Source of the DNA: Phallusia mammillata
Taxonomy: Eukaryota; Chordata; Ascidiacea; Phlebobranchia; Ascidiidae
DNA length: 64,000 nucleotides
Direction: 5' to 3'
Assembly (NCBI GenBank): GCA_003260075.1
Contig: QLIY01000022.1
Coordinates: 327,977-391,976 of the forward strand
Shown: positions 46,640 through 58,938 of the stretch, one piece after another
Layout: every line of letters starts with the position of its first letter
How positions within the stretch are numbered: the first letter of the stretch is position 1
Notes under the pieces: model-generated
What the model was told of the DNA's origin: nothing
The model's input: only the letters and a program-made list of their open reading frames with translations
Database searches by the model: none
Program-made: the position numbers and the translations under genes

Positions 46640-48094
46640 TCATCTTGTACTTTCTCGGACTCGGAAATACAAGGCAGCAAGACCGATCAGCCGAAATCCA
46701 ACCAGTAGGGCGATCATGACACCGATGTCTCGTCCAAAGTTTGCCTAAACATCGAAATGGAATTAAAATACAGCAGCAAAGCAGTAAATATGAGACACAT
46801 ATGTTATACATGCCAAACTTTATTTAACACCGATAATGTCTTACTACTATAGCCTATAGGCTATACTATAGTAGATTATAATCTACTGGCAATCTGGCAC
46901 GAATTGCAATAATCTTTCGAAACTTGTTTTATCAATCTAAATCAGTGGTTCTCAAACTTTTTTATTGTCGGGACCAAAAAGTATTTTTTAAGTGTGTGGG
47001 GAGCCGCAAAAAAACGAAACCTTGAGAAAATCACTAAAGAATACGACTTTGAAAGGCTAAAATAGCAATGTTTGGTGGTTTTCTGAGGTCTGGTGCGAGC
47101 CGCAAAGTAAGTAGTTGGGAGCCGCATGCGGCCCCGAAAACCGAGTTTGAGAACCACTGATCTAAATAGTACTTGGCTTTGGCGACTGGAACAGTTTGGT
47201 TCTAAATCTTGTTGCCAAAGAAATTGTCACTTACATTATGAAAGCCTAAACTGAGTAAAACCGCCTCTCCGTCCTGGAACAGACACGGTTGACTTGTATC
47301 TTCTACTGTGCTTGTCATACTTTCATCTGTGAGGTTTTTATACTGCGGACAACCTGTGGAACATATTTAAATATTACGAAACGAAAACAACTTATTGTCG
47401 TGCGTTAGCTCAATATGTATTGTCTGGTTCTTACCCAAGTATCCCACGCTGTCCCATTGGTTGATATTTAAAAGTTCGTTGGTGTAGAAAAACCAAGAGA
47501 GGTATTTCAGCCAAATCAAGTACACCGGGATGTTACTGCGATAAAGTAAAGCAAAAATAACTTCAGATGTAGCGAAATTTATAACCCAAACTAATAAAGT
47601 GCCTGTAGTGCCAATCTCGAATTTACTTTTACTAGATTTCTGCTGCTATATATTCCAAAAAAGTCGAATTTTTATTTGAATAAGTCAATTGACTATACTC
47701 AGGGTTGCCATTTGACATGGACCTTAAAATAAGGACAATCGAAGATTTACATTTTCATACGAAACAAAACCATATTTTTAAACATTTTTTTGCATTTATA
47801 CGAGTCATGACAAATCACATGCCACATTTTTGCCAGAAACAATCTGTCCCAGCAAAGACAAATCAAGGACAAAAACCAGGACATTTCCCAGAAAAAATGA
47901 CAATAATTGTTTCTTAGACATAGCCCTTCGAAGTAAGGTCGGTGCTAAACAATTGTGGTTACATTGTTGAAAAATTACTACAAAGTTAGATGTCCACACA
48001 TAAAGGGGTAATAAGAAACGATTTTTTGCCATAGCTGAATTTATCTAAAGTTGGCTAAAAGTTGCAGCAATATACTTACTCGCTTGAAATAAAG

Positions 48095-48135
<41 letters not shown>

Positions 48136-51100
48136 ATCCTCCAAGCAACAGCAGGGGCATCAGCACAGCCGGCCCAACTGCAAGTGCCACTGCCGTGCTA
48201 GGTGACATACAAGAAACCATGTAACCGAATGATATACAAGTGTTAGTGAGCAGAACAACCAGCCCGAAAAAAACGAAAAACTTGGTCGCCGTCGGGAAAA
48301 GACCTGCAACAAAGAAATGCAACAATTTTAACGCATAGCCAGTTAGCTTCAATTTAAACGACATAAAAAAATTGGCGATTAGTGAGTGAATCACATAATT
48401 AAAAGCGATTAAGTGAATCACATAATTAAAAGCGATTAAGTGAATCACATAATTAAAATTATCCAAATAAGTGATTTATGCGATCATACGATTTATGGAT
48501 TTCATCAAATCATGCGATTAAACAAACGTAGCGTTTAAGCGAGTTATTCGATTAAGTGAATTATGCATTTGTGCGTTTAAACAGCTTTCGCGATTAGTTG
48601 ATTCCTGCGTTTGACAGGAGGTGTGTTCAATTCATTTGTTAAAGACGTTCTAATAAACTTCTAAAACTAAATGCTCTTGAAATATATTAGTTGGATAAAG
48701 CATACAAGTAAAAGTTTACCAAACATGAAGTAGACGATTACTGAGTAGACGAGCGGGAGTATCACGTATGTCGGCAATTCCGCCAAACTTTTGGTAAAAA
48801 AGTAAACTGCCGTACTGTACATGCCGCTGAAGTGTTCGCGTCGAAAGAGTGGGATTTCAGAAGGAAATGACTGTCAAATAAAACAATTGGTGTCAAAAAT
48901 CAATTTAAGAACAAGTAAATAAGTTCGCGTACGTTGAGAACAGATGTAACATTCGAGAAAGTCATGTTGGTTATGACAAGAAAAAGTGATCCGATTACGG
49001 TTGTGGCTTCGGAACTTTTGTACGGTTGACCATAGGGACGAAGATAGACCAACCCAACAATCACAGCGGCAAACTGAAACAAAACTAATTCTGTTGAATG
49101 ATTCAATTTTGCACAAAATTTATGTCAGTACGTTACTTCAGTTTAATTTATCCAGCACTTAGCTGGTATTCTAATCTTTTGTACAAGTCAATTAAATGGT
49201 TTTTTTTAAGAAATTTACCCCCCCCCCTGCACAAAATTTATGTCAGTACGTTACTTCAGTTTAATTTATCCAGCAGTTAGCTGGTATTCTAATCTTTTGT
49301 ACAAGTCAATTAAATGGGTTTTTTAAGAAATTAAAAAAAAATTCTACAACTTTATTTGCCAGTTTTGTCTAAACAAGCGTCACCAGTTTAAGCAGACATG
49401 TGATCTCGACTTCAAATTTTTAAGCCAAGTTTTATTTTTATTGTTTTTGAAAATTTAAATAAATGGGACTATAATGACCCTAAAATAATAAAGCATGTTG
49501 CTTTTAACGTCTGTTTAGTTCGTTTTATTTTCCTAACTTTATAATTTTCTAAAATAACTCAATTATTTATGTTTTTTGTAGCTATCTAAAATGACTTTGT
49601 AAAAAAGAGAAATACACTTTAAACGCGTTGTCAGTTTTTTTTCGCATTGTGTAGACAGTTGTACTTACGATAGTTTGAGCGAGCTTGACTTGGGACAGCA
49701 GAGGGTTTCGGTAAGTGGTTTTCAAAGCGCGGACCATGCAGGCGTAAAACTGACCAAAAAATCCGACCCTGTAGCGTGGCTTGTTCTTCTTTCGTCTGAC
49801 GTGAGTCTACGAATTTACAAAGTATCAATCAAAAACTCAATGTCCAAATCCTGGTTAGTTAAGTAATGAGTAATTGTCGAAAATGTCTGAAAATTGTCAT
49901 GCAAAATAGAAGCACAATCTCACCAACAGTTCGTCTCCAACGGGACAGTCATTAGTTGTGGAGTTAACAAACTTGTCCACATCCTGGGAAAAAGCTGATT
50001 GGTTGTATTTGTCGGCAAACATCGCTATCTTATCTCTGGAACATAATAACAATCAGTTTTATAAAATCCACTTCGTGTCCCCGATAATTCTCAATGTGCT
50101 GTCAGCGGTGCCGTTTTCTCTATTAGCATATTTACTGACTATCAGTTTCTGCAAAAGACACTTACAGTTTGTTGACACAAAACGCCGTTTATTTTAAAGA
50201 CAAAGACTTTTTAGTTATTTAGAAACTTATACGACACCGTAAATTTAAATTTTATTTGCCACTATTTTAAACATAAACAATTAATAGTCAGTTAACGCAC
50301 TTTGATTCTTGTTCCTTTCCCGGGATAACCGACACTTCCATGATGTAGAAATCGGCCGGATTGTAGTTCATTGGGCAAGGATAACCGACACTGCACAACA
50401 ATATCAAAATACAAATGCAATAATTTGTTAATAGTTCTTTCTTTTTTTGTTACGTAAAGTAGACATATTAAATAAAAACACAACTACACTTACTTGGAGT
50501 AATGATCTACTGCCTGCTTCGCGTCACCATGATAAATAACTCGACCCAATGATAAAAGTAACAACCGATCAAAAATTTCAAACACTTCGGAGCTTGGTTG
50601 ATGAATTGTGCACAAAACGGTACAACCTAAATTACAGACAAGTATTATCGTTCATACTGTACAATAGTAAAATTCGCCATTGCCAAGCTCTTTTTCTTTT
50701 AAAGTTCACTAAAAGTTTTATTAAAGATCGTTCAAAGAATGTTTGTTCTTAATAAACAACTCATATCTTACAGTTAAATGAGGTTTACCTTGCGCACATA
50801 CGGTGTGCATACATTCCACTACAATCTTTGCAAGATACGAATCTAATCCAGATGTGGGCTCGTCACAGAAAAAAATAGATGGGTTGTTCAAAAGCTGTCA
50901 AAAGAAGTTAAAATGAAGAAGAAAAAAATGTTTTATAAAGTGAAAGAAACGTTAAGGCATTATTACTTTAGTTAACATACAATAAAACAAGAAAACAAAT
51001 ACCACAGATTAAGTACATAACTTTAGTATTTTTTGACTTGCATCACTGACAAACTCTACACCCCGTTATGGACATTGTTCACAATACTTAGAAAATGTCA

Positions 51101-54100
51101 TTGTACGTGTATTTGAATACAAACAACAAGAATCAGTACCTCCCCCCCCCCTGTAGTTCATTGGGCAAGGATAACCGACACTGCACAATAATATCAAAAT
51201 ATAAATACACTAATTTATTAATCGTTATAATAATTGTTTGGGTTTCTGTTTTTTTTTTTGTCACGCAAAGTACACATATTAAATAAAAACACAACTGCAC
51301 TTACTGGGAGTAATGATCTACTGCCTGCTTTGCGTCACCGTGATAAATAACTCGACCCAATGATAAAAGTAACAAACGATCAAAAATTTCAAACACCTCG
51401 GAGCTTGGTTGATGAATTGTGCACAACACGGTACAACCTGAAATATGAACAAGTTATTATCGTTCATACTGTAAAATAGTAAAACTCGCCATTTCTTCCG
51501 CAATTCAATAAAAGTTTATTAAAGCTCGTTCAAAGAATGTTTGTTCTTTATAAACAACTCATTTCTTACAGTTAAATTAGGTTTACCTTGCGCACATACG
51601 GTGTGCATACACTCCACTACTATCTTTGCAAGATACGAGTCTAAACCTGACGTGGGCTCGTCGCAAAAAAAGATCGATGGGTTGTTTAAAAGCTGTCAAA
51701 AGAAGTTAAAAAATGTTTTGTAAAGTGAAAAAAAATGTTAAGGCTTATTACGTCCTTTTAATAAAACAATAAGAGAAGAAAACGAATACCACAGACTAAG
51801 TAAATGACTTAAGTATTTTTTGACTTGTATCATCATATTATTTCCTTACTGACAAAATCTACACCCTACTACGGAGATTGTTCACAAATCTTAGAAAAGT
51901 GGATGTATTTGAATACAAAAAACACGAATCAGTACCTCAGCCGCAAAACTCAATCGCTTCATTTCTCCACCTGAAATCGTCTTGGATTTTCCTGGTGTTC
52001 CGATTTTCGTATTTTCACACTTCTTCAGTCCCATTTGTCCCAACACTTCCTGTACCCGCGCACTTTTAACTCTGTCTGAGAGCGAAGCATCCACCCCCCC
52101 CCCAAAAATTGTTTTTTTAGATTTAAAGAAGCTTCATTATGCTCCTTGGAATGAATACATTTAATGCATGTAACAATGTATGCTAATAATACGTTTGAGC
52201 GTTGTAATTTCGTGCTGTTTTTTCCAATATAAAGTTTTTTTTTATTTTTCTCATATCTGCGGGTGTTTCTTGTCAAAAGCTTCTCACCACATTAACAAAT
52301 ATTATCGCACAAACTGATACATTGCCGCTGAAACTCATTCTCTTTCCTATACTTTAATTAAAAATCTTGAGTTTATTTAGGCTTGTATAAGTTATGTTTC
52401 GACGACAGCACAAATTTACTTTTGTCAATCATACGACGCTTTTCGCTTTGTGTAACCTCTGTACACACTTTATTACTGTAGGGAAATAACATGTATCCAT
52501 CAACGTCGCTAAACCAAACTTATTCAATGTGTTAAAACGTGTATTCAAAAGTTCATAGTGTAATATAATATCCATGTATTTGAAGTGGCGCTGTCTTGAT
52601 TTTAGGGAGAAAACTCACTGTAAACATCAAGTGTTCTTTGACGGTCAATTCTCCCATGAATAAATCATCTTGCTGGACATAGGCGGAAATATTTGTTATG
52701 TCTGGACCCAAAGCTACGCCATTGGCTAGTATCTGCACAATGTACAATACAATTAAATCAATATGATACAGTCTTATTTCATCTCCCCCCCCCCAGCATC
52801 CATTCGAAGACGAGCCTGCACAGCATTCGTTTTTAAGATTCAATGAAACTTTATTACGAGTTTTGGAATGAATGCATTTAACATGTAACAATTTATGCTA
52901 CTAATACTTTTGAGGGTTGTAATTTCATGCTGTTTTTTCCCATGTAAAGTTATTTTTCGCATATCTGGGTGTTCCTTGTCAAAAGCTTCTCACCACATTA
53001 ACGATTATTATCGCACAAACTGATACATTGCCGCTGAAACTTATACCCTTTTCTATACTTTAATTAAAAATCTTGAGTTTATTTAGGCTTGTGAGTTATG
53101 TTTCGACGACAGCACAAATTTACTTATGTCAATCATACCACGGTTTGCTCTATGCGCCACCTTTGTACACACTTTAGCACTGAAGGGGAATAACATGCTC
53201 CATCAACGTCAGTAAAACAAATGTATTTAATGTGTTAAAACGTGTACTCAGAAGCTCATAGTGTAACAAAATATCCATGTATTTGAAGTAGCGCAATCTA
53301 GATTTTAGAGAGAAAACTTACTGTAAACATCAAATGCTCTTTGACGGTCAATTCTCCCATAAATAAATCGTCTTGTTGGACATAGGCTGAAATGTTTGTA
53401 ATGTCTGGACCCAAGGCCACGCCATTGGCTAGTATCTGTACAATAAATTTAAATTAGTGGCACCGTCCTCGTTTTAGTCACACAACTTTAAAGTACTTCT
53501 CCGGAGATAGAAAGGTTTTGTCGGTTTCTCCAAGTCAGTATATTTAACAGCGTAGACTTTCCTGCCCCACTGGATCCCATGATCGCAAGCAATGTTCCCG
53601 GTTCCGCATATCCAGTGACTAAAAAAAGCAAACTATTTACTGGTTCAAAAATGTGGATTTTGTACGGCCAAACAATATCGACAAAATCAGGTAAATCATG
53701 TTTTATCTCTCAAAAATGAAAAACAGGTGCTTTCTTATTTTTACCCCCATAAGCAGAACTTACCCCTGTTAATAAGCCCTGTAGTGAACAGTTAAAGCGA
53801 TCGAGGTTTTGTATTTTTTTAAAACAACCCTCGACATTAGATCATTTTTGCAAATAAAAAATTACCTCCGGTGAGAATTTGCTTCTCTGGTGAAGTTTGT
53901 TTGCCAATGAGGTTAGTTTTAGCGGGAACTTTCACATTTACATCTTTCCAAGTCAGTCGAACCTTTTTCGGTTTCTGTTCCTCCATCGAAACATGTTCGT
54001 CAATTGTGAAAACATTTCTCCCACTTTCTGTTAGATTATTTGCTGGAAATACAACAATAAATAGACGTTTGAACTCTAATTCAAGCAGATATGGCCCAAG

Positions 54101-54763
54101 ATGAAATTTTATCAATCAAAAAAATGTTTACTGAAAAACTATAAAATGGGCTGATTAGCAAAAGATTCAAAAGTTGTTTCTCTACAGTTAAAATTTCTGA
54201 GGAAAAATGCGTTTAGGTGCAAAGTATTTGTAGATAATTAAGGTTCAAAAGCTTTTCCAATTTATGACTAAAATAAATGTTTAACATAAGTTTTACTTAT
54301 GACCGTGTTACGATTTCGTTAGTCGTTCCACGATCAATAAATACATACACACATATAAAATAGTTATGTGCATAACCCCCCCCCCTAACATAAGTTTTAC
54401 TTATGACCGTGTTACGATTTCGTTAGTCGTTCCGCGATCAATAAATACATACACATATATAAAATATTTATGTGCATATATATATAATCAAACACAAAGC
54501 AAAAACAGAGGTTTGTTGATTGAGACTTTGCAGACACAATAACTAATAAAAACAACCGTTGTTTCTTACTTGATATCCCATTGGAATTGTAAACTCCAAG
54601 GCCGACGTTGGAATGCGTTTCCTAGGGTTAAATGGACAAGTGCGTTATTGATTGTTAATGTTTGTTCAGTAATTGAAAGAGAAACCAAATTTACCTTGCT
54701 TATCCCGGTTTCATGGTGATCACTATTTTCATTTTCCAACGTAAAAGCATAATTATTGTGCAT
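46640..54763 (-). CDS. white-like ABCG half transporter
   Basis: Exons in transcript order: 54695-54763, 54570-54621, 53866-54042, 53497-53618, 53322-53435, one exon split into about 52808-52825 plus 51936-52093, 51587-51692 (copy 50789-50894), 51305-51437 (copy 50494-50626), 50301-50390, 49924-50035, 49669-49806, 48933-49073, 48720-48870, 48080-48303, 47435-47535, 47235-47353, 46640-46744. About 694 residues; Drosophila white has 687. The N-terminal ATPase has Walker [20 protein letters not shown], signature ISGGE, Walker [12 protein letters not shown] and switch TIHQPSSE. Then come the [13 protein letters not shown] segment and an ABC2 membrane domain ([47 protein letters not shown]). Similarity to white is stronger than to ABCG2 or ABCG5/8 as I remember them. 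Such half transporters dimerise and move pigment precursors or lipids. Assembly insertions duplicate three exons and split one; a 41-nt C-run breaks exon 48080-48303. Confidence 0.9.
46943..47159. mobile_element. hAT-like miniature element, perfect 8-bp TSD
   Basis: Begins CAGTGGTTCTCAAACTTTTT and ends GTTTGAGAACCACTG, with the perfect 8-bp duplication ATCTAAAT at 46935-46942 and 47160-47167. It sits in the intron before the last exon of the white-like gene. No coding capacity. Confidence 0.92.
48095..48135. other. 41-nt C homopolymer inside a coding exon
   Basis: Interrupts exon 48080-48303 of the white-like gene 15 bases from its donor. On the minus strand the exon reads GGAGGAT, then the run, then CTTTATTTCAAGCGA before GTAAGT. 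Replacing the run by a single base yields GGFFISSD, matching GGFFLNSG of white, so almost no sequence is truly missing. Confidence 0.8.
48376..48463. repeat. 27-bp tandem repeat, three units
   Basis: The unit GCGATTAAGTGAATCACATA plus ATTAAAA is repeated about three times, followed to about 48600 by degenerate GCGATTA/GTGAATTATGC fragments. It lies in an intron of the white-like gene. Confidence 0.8.
49110..49328. repeat. duplicated copies around a 10-nt C join
   Basis: 49110-49217 recurs from 49228, separated by 10 C (49218-49227). Intron of the white-like gene. Confidence 0.8.
50362..51937. repeat. 780-bp duplicated block around a 10-nt C join, two ABCG exons doubled
   Basis: 50362-51141 and 51152-51937 are two diverged copies of the same region, separated by 10 C (51142-51151). 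Both carry the Walker B exon (50789-50894; 51587-51692) and the H-loop exon (50494-50626; 51305-51437); a fragment of exon 50301-50390 also starts the second copy. The copies differ by substitutions and small indels but encode almost the same protein (Ser-Lys against Ser-Gln at one exon end). Confidence 0.85.
52094..52804. other. inserted duplicate contig bracketed by two 10-nt C runs, splits an ABCG exon
   Basis: C10 at 52094-52103, a 691-base block, and C10 at 52795-52804. The block is a diverged copy of about 52835-53460 and contains a second copy (52619-52732) of the exon at 53322-53435. It cuts the signature-motif exon of the white-like gene. Joining 52093 directly to the sequence from about 52808 restores [13 protein letters not shown] in frame. 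Confidence 0.88.
54282..54480. repeat. duplicated copies around a 10-nt C join
   Basis: 54282-54375 recurs from 54386, separated by 10 C (54376-54385). Intron of the white-like gene. Confidence 0.8.
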
Positions 54764-57314
54764 GATTTTCCTACACCTAATAGTATTGGGTCGTTTGAGA
54801 GTTTGTTAAGTTAAAGAACGCTGTAAAAACTTTGAAAAAAAAAATTGTTTAGATTATTTTTCATCAAATTTTACGCAATAACTTTTTTTATGTTTTTTTC
54901 AATTAAAAAGTCCACTGCAGCCTAAAGTTTGTGGTTCAAGTCCCACCCTATTTGTTGTTGAGACTTTTTCCGGCAAACGCGCTACTCCTACCCAGCGTTA
55001 CGTACTCAGGGCCGCATAAAATTCTGTTCTATATCAGGAAAGCACTCAGGCTGTTTGGCCATGCACTTCTTGTGAGCAAACAATCCACTAAAGAATTTTA
55101 TTTGAAAACAAAGAACAATTCAGAAAACTAACATTGCAAATCTTGAGACCTTTGTTACTTTTTGAATAAGTTCTTTTTAATAAGTTTTTGAATAAGTTGT
55201 AACTTTTTAACTATCTGGTTTATTTCTACAATGAACTAAATTTGCATCTTCACTTCTGAGTTTGTCCACAAACCTAATTTATTTATTAAAACTGTTTTGG
55301 TGGAAATTATCTTCAAACGTTTTCAACACATAAAAACTAAGTGTTGCAAATTAATTCTGTCTCGCTTTATATACTTCGTTTCACAAACCTTCCAATACAA
55401 ATACACCACCTCATGTCGAAGCATTGAATTATGTCACCTTTAGAACATCACCAGCGATTACATAAGCTTAAAAGCTTGAAGTGCCCTGGCAAAAAATACT
55501 TCACATCACAATTAACCCATGAGTGAGAAATACTTTTTTCCAAACTGTTACATCAGACCGTGGAGGTCGTCTACCCTGGTTTTATTTGCTTTTGGGTTGC
55601 CCGGATTCGAGCATACGCCTTATATTTGATGTCGGGTGGGACTCGGGCCACATAACAAACACCAATATACATCTTACCTTCGTTCATAGTCCAGACTCAC
55701 GTTGCTCAGCACTGGACGGTTACGCACGTGACAATGCTGAGTCACGGGGAGCTACTAAACTTTTCCCCCCCCCCGGCCACATAACAAACACCAATATACA
55801 TCTTACCTTCGTTCATAGTCCACACTCACGTTGCTCAGCACTGGACGGTTATACGCACGTGACAATCCTGAGTCATGGGGAGCTACTAAACTTTCACCCA
55901 CATAACGCAAATGCCAAGTCACCCGAATAACAGTTGATGCCTGTGGAGTATTTGCACATGATACGATATTGCTTAATCCAACATGATGTGATTTTGCAAA
56001 AGCCAACAAGCCTTATGGCACCACAGACTCATTTCCGTCAAGTTTCATATTACACGCGGAACGTTTTGCCAACACAAGGTAGGATGTCATGTCCTTTGCA
56101 CAAGACTCGGTTTACTCGGATAAGGACAAAAACGTTTAGGCTTGCCGTAGTTAAATACAAAAACCACATGCATTATCAAAATGCACTGCGGAATCTTTCT
56201 CGCTGCTGTTGTGTTTATGCGCATTTTTAATCTCTTTTTAGTGTGTTTTAAAGAAACCTACCACAGAAGCCAGCGAGAGGGCATGAACGCCTCACCCTGG
56301 CTGCGTGGGGGCAGATGTTTCAAGTTTAGGGTTAAGACTGGATGTGTTAAACTGAAGCATAGACTACAAGTATTTGTTAATTTTATACTGCTGTAAAAGT
56401 AGCTTGACTGTTGTCCTATAACATTATGCACATATTTAACTTTATCCGACCTGAAGCGGAAATGTAATGCTTGGTTTAAGCTGGTTTGAATTATTACGAC
56501 AGTCCTGACATGACGGGTTTGTAGAAAGTTGTCGATTCATGGTTTGTTTTTCTGTTGTAAGACCATGATATTACAACTTGAGAATTTCTCGTCGAGCTGC
56601 TAAACAAATATTAAAGTAAACAGTACAAGGGTTAGTTTTAACTTGTTTCTTGGCACAAAGATTTTTTTGTTCTTCGTTATGTCTGACTAAGAAAAAGTGG
56701 CATACATGTAAAATGTAGTAGGCATAAGTGTGACTATAATTTATTTACCATTAACATAAGGCAATAATCACTTACAAGCAAAATTGTACTAAACAACATA
56801 GATTGAACTAACTCAGACCAGTAAATATTGCAAACCGAATTTTCTCCATGCAACAACATAATATAGCACAATACACCAACACAAATAATTTTTTGAAGTT
56901 TATGTACACCATAGTAATCAATTATATCAATAATATTCTAAACACCGAAGCGCGAATATATGGTTAATGATGTGTGGCAGCACACAGTTTGTAGCATTAC
57001 CGAAACGACACCAGTCATGTAACCCAAATTTGCAAAACAAGTTATAATTACATGGTCAACGTTACTCACTTTTTACTTTCTGTTTATAAATACGCCAAAA
57101 TCCAACACCATTTTACAGCATCATCCAAAAATTCTAGTTCCAGTTTGTTTTAAATCGAATTTCGGGTGGGTGTAAGGAATTTTGGGTTTACGCTTAGATT
57201 GTGTAGTTCCTTTCTGTCAGAAAAAGTTTGAGTCAAAAAAAGCTTTGAAACCTTTCAAAATATATTTTTTATGTCAAATCTATAAATTTAAACATTGATT
57301 TCGAAAGGAAATAC
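54764..57314. other. spacer between two minus-strand genes
   Basis: Upstream region of the white-like gene and 3' region of the ODC-like gene. A TGGTTCAAGTCCC B-box-like element near 54940 hints at a tRNA-derived SINE but no A box was found. 55646-55764 is duplicated from 55775 around 10 C (55765-55774). The remainder, including 56400-57300, shows nothing I can support. Confidence 0.5.
55646..55895. repeat. duplicated copies around a 10-nt C join
   Basis: 55646-55764 recurs from 55775 with several substitutions, separated by 10 C (55765-55774). Intergenic. Confidence 0.8.
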
Positions 57315-58857
57315 TTACAACTTTGTCTCTGTTATAAAGTAACACGCTTTGTATGTGGTAAATCCGTTGAAACCAATCTTTGTCATTGCTGAATAACCTT
57401 CTAAATCTACATGTATAACCGAACAGTATTTGAACAACTTCATAACACCAACCAGCATTTCAAGCAAATAACTGCTTTCGAACAGTGATTCGGGGCACAG
57501 TTGTAAGTCGGGCAGAGCTTGTCGGCCCGAGTTCGGGCTTAGGTTTCTTCAAAAAGGGCCTGTGACTTTACAGTCTGTGTCAGTATTTTTTTAAATCAAT
57601 TTAACCAGCTAAGTAGCTAGGTGCTGGACTTGACCTATTGTCAAACAATCCCAAAACGCCTTGTTCAAGATCAATTGTCTCTTATTGTCTATTGTTTGTT
57701 TTTTTGTCTTGGTCTTTCCTGATGCTTCAAATACCTGTCAATTATACTTTTGGGCCTAAATGGGCTTATCAGAAAAGATTCGGGTTTAGGCCGGGTTTCG
57801 GGCTTGTACTTTCGAATTCGGGCTGGGTTCGGGCTGTAATTTCAAGCCCGTTTACAACTCTGATTTGGGAGCCCTGGTCTATGTAATAAATCAATCGGCT
57901 AAAAAAATGAAACCAAAGCACAAGTATAATTATTTGCCGGGTAGTGCCCAAAAACATTTATGAAAAAAATAATAAAATAATTTTTTTAACAAAGCGAAAC
58001 AATTCTTCGCAAAACCCACCGTTCCAAAACATCCAATCACCAATGTTCAGTTCAACTATACTTGTATCTTGAGATATAATGTCCATCCCGGTACAAGATA
58101 CCCCGTATACAGTGGTGGGTTTCAAAGCTTTGCCTGGGACTTCCTGATGAAAAGATTATTTTTCTCATATAAAGCTTAACAATTGAAAAATACTTCAGTA
58201 TACATATAGGCCTACTCAACTATATATAATAATTAATTCTTAACTATAGGGTTGTTTTTTAAAAAAGAATAAGTTTGGGCCCCAAATATACAGCCGAATA
58301 ATTATTAACAGCTAGAAAATTTCCTAATAGATATTTAGGGTTTAAACAGCCAAAAACGTTTAGCTGAAAGTTACTAAATTCACTATTATCGCTTTCTGAA
58401 AAGCAAATGATTTTTTTATGTGCGAACATCAATAAACAGTATGCCTATGTGAGTTGAAAATTTAAGACCCCAATACAAGGTCAACATCTCCTCTTTGCAG
58501 TATTAAGAAAAGCCTTACCTTTAAAGGAACTGGCGTTAGTTTCGCGTTTTCCATGTAGACAATCAGAAAGCTGTTGCACATACTTTCAGCCACATGATAC
58601 GACACCCGACCTGGTAAAAATTATATTTAATAAAAAAACGTAAGGTTAGATGCCAATGCCACAGCTTTCATTCTTACGTTGCGTTTAGAAGTTCTTTGTC
58701 CAATAAATATGATAATTACATTACAGGCGTTCTACAGGAAGATATATCGTGCAATTAGGTTTCAACGTTTTAGTTTTGTTGTGCATTCAATGTTTAGGTA
58801 AAATTCAGGACTATTATACCAATTTAGTAATTAGATCTGTGATCAGTAAAACTATTT

Positions 58858-58938
<81 letters not shown>

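Noticed and set aside
52619..53435. Two copies of the YVQQDD exon as alternative exons
   Set aside because: The second copy lies in a C10-bracketed block that also splits a coding exon, and both copies encode the same peptide. An assembly duplicate explains all of it.
54930..54960. tRNA gene or SINE at a TGGTTCAAGTCCC B-box-like site
   Set aside because: No acceptable A box or acceptor-stem pairing could be found at the right distance.
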